Shown in pieces: positions 59,283 to 64,000 of a DNA stretch of 64,000 nt. The stretch comes from Syncephalis fuscata. Lineage: Eukaryota; Zoopagomycota; Zoopagomycetes; Zoopagales; Piptocephalidaceae. The notes beneath the pieces were generated by a model. It did not search any database, was not told the DNA's origin, and worked only from the letters and a program-made list of their open reading frames with translations. The DNA lies in contig JAHLTZ010000004.1 of NCBI GenBank assembly GCA_025786725.1, positions 744,001 to 808,000 on the forward strand, read 5' to 3'. Each line of letters starts with the position of its first letter. The first letter of the stretch is position 1. The position numbers were made by a program, and so were the translations under genes.

Positions 59283-59849
59283 TTAAGCAAGAGTCTTTTG
59301 CTTGACCACGACCTCCTTAACATCACCCCAGATGTTGTGGTCGATTTCGACCTTGGTGACGTAGTTCTTGACCCAGTTGCGTTCAACCTTCATTTCCTTG
59401 ACGTTGCCCTTGATGAGAGTGTGGCTGATGGAGATTTCCTCCTCACGGTCGCGTGGCATCTTGATCTTAATGTTGTTGACGGCACCGAGCAAGTTGCGGC
59501 TCAACTTGACTTCAGCGAGGAAGGCATCGTTGTCGCATGAGTAGAAGGTGATCTTCTTAATACGCTTAAGAATGGAGCTGCGCTCAACCTTGGCCCAACG
59601 GATGCACTTATCGTAGGCGCTGTAGAAGGTGACGGTGTTAGGGCGGGCCACATCAGGCTCCATAACACGCTTCACAGCCTCATCAGGAGTGTTGATGGCG
59701 AACTCTGGGTAGACTTGGACAAAGGTGTTGTCGTTCAAGGAAGCGACGGTGGCGTTATCAATAGGGGCAACCTTGGCGGATGGCATAGCGAAGACGCTGG
59801 CGGCGGTGGCCAACACGCACATGGAGATGGTGGACAAAGAGAAACGCAT
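59283..59849 (-). CDS. Secreted protein of unknown family
   Basis: 188 residues from ATG 59849. The first about 21 residues are a signal peptide (MRFSLSTISMCVLATAASVF, cleavage after AMPSA or close by). The mature part is a series of short strands separated by turns: TVTFYSAYDKCIRWAKVERS, KKITFYSCDNDAF, EVKLSRNLLGAVNNIKIKMP, HTLIKGNVKEMKVERNWV and KVEIDHNIWGDVKEVVVKQ. Segments of about 23-25 residues with a pattern hydrophobic-x-hydrophobic, a polar turn and VK(E/N/K) recur, so it may be an internal beta repeat. Two cysteines could form one disulfide. The codon use is GC-rich and single-exon, as in the neighbouring beta-repeat gene. Nothing is known to me that matches. Confidence 0.75.
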   Translation of the reverse strand: MRFSLSTISMCVLATAASVFAMPSAKVAPIDNATVASLNDNTFVQVYPEFAINTPDEAVKRVMEPDVARPNTVTFYSAYDKCIRWAKVERSSILKRIKKITFYSCDNDAFLAEVKLSRNLLGAVNNIKIKMPRDREEEISISHTLIKGNVKEMKVERNWVKNYVTKVEIDHNIWGDVKEVVVKQKTLA

Positions 59850-60828
59850 GATGAATAGCTTTGAATAATAAATTACCGGAGTAATAGGTGTAGGTGCAGC
59901 GTAGTCTAGCTGAATAATAAAATAAGCGTGACGTTAATAAAGGCTTTAAGTAGCGCTAAAGGTCGTAATAACTAGGTAAATAGTTGAAGTGTAGGAGTAA
60001 TAGCCGGTAAGGAAACATCAGCAAAACATATCGGCTTGTGGATATTTATACTAGGTGGTGTCAACGATTTTTGCAAAGTGTATTTACTATAGAGCAGCAT
60101 TCTAGAATACAAACACGGTATATGTCCAGAAGGTAGAACGTGTATTCATTTCCTTACTTACTCCGCTCCATATGGTGTTTCCGAAATTGGCTATTTTCCT
60201 CGAGATGATGTTTCCCTATGAATCACACTTGGTATGCATTACAACGTGACTGTTAAATGTTGGAGGGGAATGTGGCATTGTGTGGGCTGTAAGTACTGCC
60301 AACCACTCCAAAAATAGGCTCTGCCATATTTTGCACAAGTAACTGGCAAGGTGATATTTTCTATTTTGAGCAGCACGCGTTATTAACATTGCTTACTACC
60401 TTTCTAGTAGAACCGTGGATTGCCTATCCAATAGACCACGTTTGGAGTATGACAGAAAACAGAGCCTTATCTGTGGCCATAGAGCAGATGGTTGGGGATG
60501 GAACATATGCCGAAAACACAATGCACAAGCAAAAGCGGCAAATTAGTAGCTTAAACAGATCCATTTACGATGTTTAATTAGTTTAATCCCAGACGGTAAG
60601 ATAGTATCACGCTGCAATATGACTTTATAAGGTATGGATCATCCATTAGCCGACCCATTATGGCAATTGTGCTAATGATAGTAGACGAGAACGTGGTGGC
60701 AAATTTAGTTTTTTATTTTATTGTATACACGACTGAGATGGGCGGACCATGGTAGAAATGCAATATGGCATGGTGACAAAATAAGATGAAACGGACCTAT
60801 CATCCTTTATTCCGTCCTTTCGTGTTGG
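59850..60828. other. Intergenic region with promoter of the secreted-protein gene
   Basis: No gene is accepted. A minus-strand TATA box (TATAAATA) is at 60043-60050, 194 bp before the ATG at 59849. The 62-codon ORF at 60389-60577 has no supporting feature. Confidence 0.5.
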
Positions 60829-62578
60829 CTAAACTAGCTTTACATCAAGATGTAACCGGACCATTTTCCTTAATGACTCGGCCAATTTGGCTTCAGCCGT
60901 GTTTTTTACGGACTTAATTAGAAGTCCCTGGCTTCCAATCACCATTCGCTAGACGGAAAGAAGTAGACCGGTAGAATAGGCATTATTACCATACCGATGG
61001 TTAATTAGCTATAGTTTCATTACTTTTGGGCCCCGTGCGGAAATCATTTACCTTTTGGCTTTCATGTTCTACAAGAATCTGAATGTGGGCCACAATGCCG
61101 CTTGTATAAATGTGCTTTTCAAGTGGCTGCTCTGACCAGCTTACAGTTTTCTATTCAATAGTTTGTGATTATGTGTAAATAAGCTGTGTAAATTACTTAC
61201 TAAACGAATAGCATAGGCCATGTATGACCGTAGGTGTTCGTACAATTCGGCACTGACGGCTCGCTCCACACGAACAACATCCGAAGTGTCGGTGGTACAA
61301 TTAGCAGGGAACATCCACGGCTTAGGCGTAGCCGCTGCTAGCAAATTAAACTGATACATCGATTAGTTTAATGGCTGTACAGCTAATAGTACTTACTTTG
61401 ATGTCATCCAATGCATTACCGCCAAGAGCAGATGCAAATATAACAGTATGAATGGTAGAAAGTGCTTTGCTGTATAGCGCTTTTAATTGATCTAAAATCA
61501 GCATTGAATTGCTTAACAAATCAAGCTAGGTAATTGTCAGTTGTAGTTAACAATCATTATTTAATAAAACCACCTTGTTAAAAACTATAGTCACTGGAAG
61601 TGATGATTTTTGTAATTGGCGTAAAATAGTATTATCATCTTCATCGAAATATTGAAACTTTTTGTTTAGTATATCCTGTGCTGATGGAGTATTAACCGGC
61701 GCCGCTATCTTCATTGCCGTTGCTGTTGCTGCTGCCAATTTATTTTCTTTAGCACGTCGTTTTTCAATGCCCTGGCCTCTTATTAGGCTGTCGGCTGCAC
61801 GCTTTGCATCTACTATCAACATGATGTGATCGGCTGCGTCCAACGATCTCCATGAGGCGGTTTGTAACTCGCGACTGACAGACCTTCCAATTCGATCTCC
61901 TGATAGTTTTGCTACACCAGGAGTATCCAAAAACACTAGCTGTGTGTCTTGTTCGGTAAGTATAGCATTAATACGACCACGGGTTGTATGTGCCCTTGCT
62001 GCAACGTCCGAAACTAGCTGTCCAACCAAACCGTTGATTAACGTAGATTTACCGGCATTTGGTCTGCCTATTACTGCAACACGTAAAAGACGAGGCAGCT
62101 CAGGTTGTGGAAATGTCTTTTTTACTTGTGGTAAACGAAGTATAGCGAGCTCACTTTCAGACACCCGACCTGTTTCTGTTACATGCTTTGTAAGATTAAA
62201 TAGTTGCGTTTTTTTAATATCTGACGACAATGAAGCAGCTTTCTCTAGCTGTGGCTGTTCATACTGCTGTTTAGCAGGCTCAGCTTTACGAATGACCAGT
62301 CTTTCGTTAGAAGATACATTTTTACTATTATCATTAACAAGATTACTCATGCCTCCTCTATTTTTGCGTAGGCTTGTAGGCTTTTGCTGCGGGTTGTTTT
62401 CTGCAGCTGAATGCTGCTGGCCGATTAGACCATGCCGCCATTTGAGTCGCGTCATAATACTATAATTACAGCATTGTGTACGTAACGAATAAAACAACAA
62501 CTTATTTGCTTTAAACGTTACATAAGAGTAGCTTTGAGTGGAATATACGCCGACTAGACGTTTACATGATAGTGACAT
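60829..62578 (-). CDS. ERAL1: Mitochondrial Era-like GTPase (12S/15S rRNA chaperone)
   Basis: Era-type GTPases bind the 3' end of the small-subunit rRNA and assist small ribosomal subunit assembly. The start is probably ATG 62578 (MSLSCKRLVGVYSTQSYSYV), a leader fit for mitochondrial import; ATGs at 62608 and 62455 are also in frame. The G domain shows G1 GRPNAGKST at about 62080, a TTRGRINAIL switch, G3 LDTPG at about 61930 and G4 VFNK before the exon junction at about 61570. An insertion rich in Lys and Ala sits between G3 and G4 (KRRAKENKLAAATA). The KH domain comes in later exons: WSEQPLEKHIYTSGIVAHIQ at about 61130-61060 and RMVIGSQGLLIKSV at about 60945. The stop is TAG 60829-60831. The KH motif GxxG and the RMVIG-x-QG sequence are diagnostic for Era. 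Confidence 0.9.
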
Positions 62579-62787
62579 GGTTAAAAATAGTGTGCATTGA
62601 ATTTTCAATTTTTACAATACAAATTGTGATGAAAATACATTTTTTTTGAAAAAGCAAACAAATTTAGTGGTCTCCGCCAGCGGAATTGTGCACATCAAAT
62701 TCACAAATTTACTGGATTGATAAGCTCAATGGATAGAATAGTAAACCAGAACTGTTGAATGAAAATGCAAAGAGAGAGAAAGAGTGG

Positions 62788-62931
62788 TTAGTAGCGTTCC
62801 ATACGGCGAGGCATAAATCCACGACGAACAAGATAAGGTGAAGGACGTTCGGCAACACCAGCGACAGCTTGACTTGTTTGTAAAGCAATGGCCATAATGG
62901 CGGCAACACCCACGAAGGTAAGGAAACGCAT
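62788..62931 (-). CDS. Small secreted peptide (47 residues)
   Basis: A short ORF from ATG 62931 with an evident signal peptide (MRFLTFVGVAAIMAIALQTS) followed by only about 25 residues. The mature part contains dibasic sites (LVRRGF and PRRMERY), which in fungi are typical cut sites for Kex2-like proteases, so it could be a processed peptide precursor. A TATA-like word on the minus strand (TTATTTATAAGG) lies about 63170-63182, roughly 240 bp upstream. The ATG context matches those of the other secreted genes. No cysteines and no family are recognised. It is too short to judge by coding statistics, hence the moderate confidence. Confidence 0.6.
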   Translation of the reverse strand: MRFLTFVGVAAIMAIALQTSQAVAGVAERPSPYLVRRGFMPRRMERY

Positions 62932-64000
62932 GGCAAAGGTTAAATGCGATAGATAGACGGGCTGATGGCGCTTGTTTGTTTATTTGTTTAGTTGCAGTGG
63001 ATAGTAGGTGTTGGCGGGGTAGATGAATCGTATTTTAGTTAGTTATCGTAAGCAAAAATACAGCGATGCTAGGTGCTGTATAGGATATTGCTGGAGCAAG
63101 TAGCGTTAGCGTTAGTGATTCAGACGAGAAAATAAAAAGCAAGTAGCGGCCGGTGGCATAGCTGCTTGGCCTTATAAATAAGTATATAGCTATTTAAAGC
63201 CACGCTGCCTAAATAAGTTATTAGCATACTAAAAGAAGCAGCAAATCAAGCGGAAGTATAATCCGTTTCTACAAGAATAGCCACTGTTCTTTGTCTTTTT
63301 TGGTCTAATTATTTGAGTTAAAAAAGCTAAAAGCCAAAAGCTATATTTCTATACTGAGCGATAACCACTATAATTTATTCTATATCGACAATAATATAAA
63401 ATACTAAGCATAAATACATTATTATTTTATTTATTTATCTATTATTCAAATGGGCTAATAATCCATTTCGCTACCTTTTAGCGTCTATTAATGTTATATT
63501 ATTTTATTAACGGCGTATGCTATGCTTACACTTGCCTTTATTATTTTTATATTATTTTCGCTATTACACTAATAGTACATTTCATTTTAATGGCTTTTGA
63601 TGTCAAATAACTTTATTCCTTTAACGCATTTAATACTTAGTATTCTTATAATAATGACATTTATTTTTTGATGTGTTTACATTTTAATCTGTTCTATGAT
63701 GTGCCATTTGCTGGTTAGATTAGCTTTTATCATTTCACATTGCATTTATTAATCAATTAACTGGCTGTTTATAAATATTGACTGACAGGCTCACATCTCA
63801 CAATCTACATCATCACATTTCCTTTCTCTTTCTTCACACTTGACAGCATATATCCATTGCATATACTTGTACACTCCATATATACTATATAGATAGTTTC
63901 AGTAGTTGGCTGACTACTAGTTAGATACACACACCTTCTACACTATGTACTTGCATTGCTATTTGTAATATTAACTTTTCTATTAATCACTTTTATCACA
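62932..64000. other. Intergenic region to the right edge
   Basis: AT-rich after 63300; no gene seen. The first 250 bp form the promoter of the small peptide gene. Confidence 0.5.

Noticed and set aside
60389-60577. 62-codon plus-strand ORF
   Set aside because: No supporting motif, start context or promoter.

Overview
The window looks like nuclear DNA of an early-diverging fungus: AT-rich intergenic DNA, many short (about 45-75 bp) GT-AG introns, compact housekeeping genes with fungal relatives (Eaf1/Vid21, Orc1, Erv25, Mot1, Oct1, Rrb1, Ubp2) and a fungal MATA-type HMG-box regulator. I suspect Zoopagomycota or Mucoromycota, but the sequence alone does not fix the phylum.

Layout. 1-6.5 kb: the NuA4 subunit Eaf1/Vid21 (minus, runs off the left edge), divergent from ORC1. 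7.0-8.4 kb: an HMG-box regulator preceded by about 4 kb without genes, which may include a 1.1 kb 5' leader. 12.4-16 kb: a small cysteine-containing secreted protein and an M1 aminopeptidase/epoxide hydrolase (LTA4H type); the latter lies between two inverted copies of a degraded element encoding a TnpB/Fanzor-like zinc-ribbon tail. 16.5-19.2 kb: a large inverted-repeat (foldback) element inside diverged direct repeats. 19.5-20.8 kb: a secreted protein with protein-kinase motifs. 22.7-23.7 kb: the p24 cargo receptor Erv25. 23.9-25.3 kb: a small dispersed repeat family. 25.7-32.6 kb: the TBP-removing ATPase Mot1. 34-40.6 kb: three co-oriented genes for repetitive secreted proteins. 42-54.3 kb: housekeeping genes (Oct1, Rrb1, Ubp2, complex I 24 kDa subunit) with one head-to-head pair of element fragments. 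54.8-56.4 kb: a C1-domain membrane protein. 57.8-63 kb: three more small secreted proteins around a mitochondrial Era GTPase.

The most unusual content is the set of lineage-specific secreted proteins. Two share a C-terminal or full-length domain of strictly alternating Val/Ile and Ala/Asp/Lys/Asn, apparently an undescribed beta-repeat family; one of the two carries a Gly-His-Asp-Gly repeat in front. Another has about 18 Asn-Pro-Gly-Gly heptads followed by three copies of a motif ending in LLNNVNALG. Together with a secreted kinase-like protein and a 47-residue secreted peptide with dibasic sites, they suggest a cell-surface or host/prey-interaction repertoire.

Caution: several otherwise convincing genes (EAF1, ORC1, LTA4H and three repeat proteins) each need a 1-2 base or 8-base change to stay in frame. 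This points to residual indel errors in the assembly rather than pseudogenes. Exon boundaries were read by eye and gene spans include introns.
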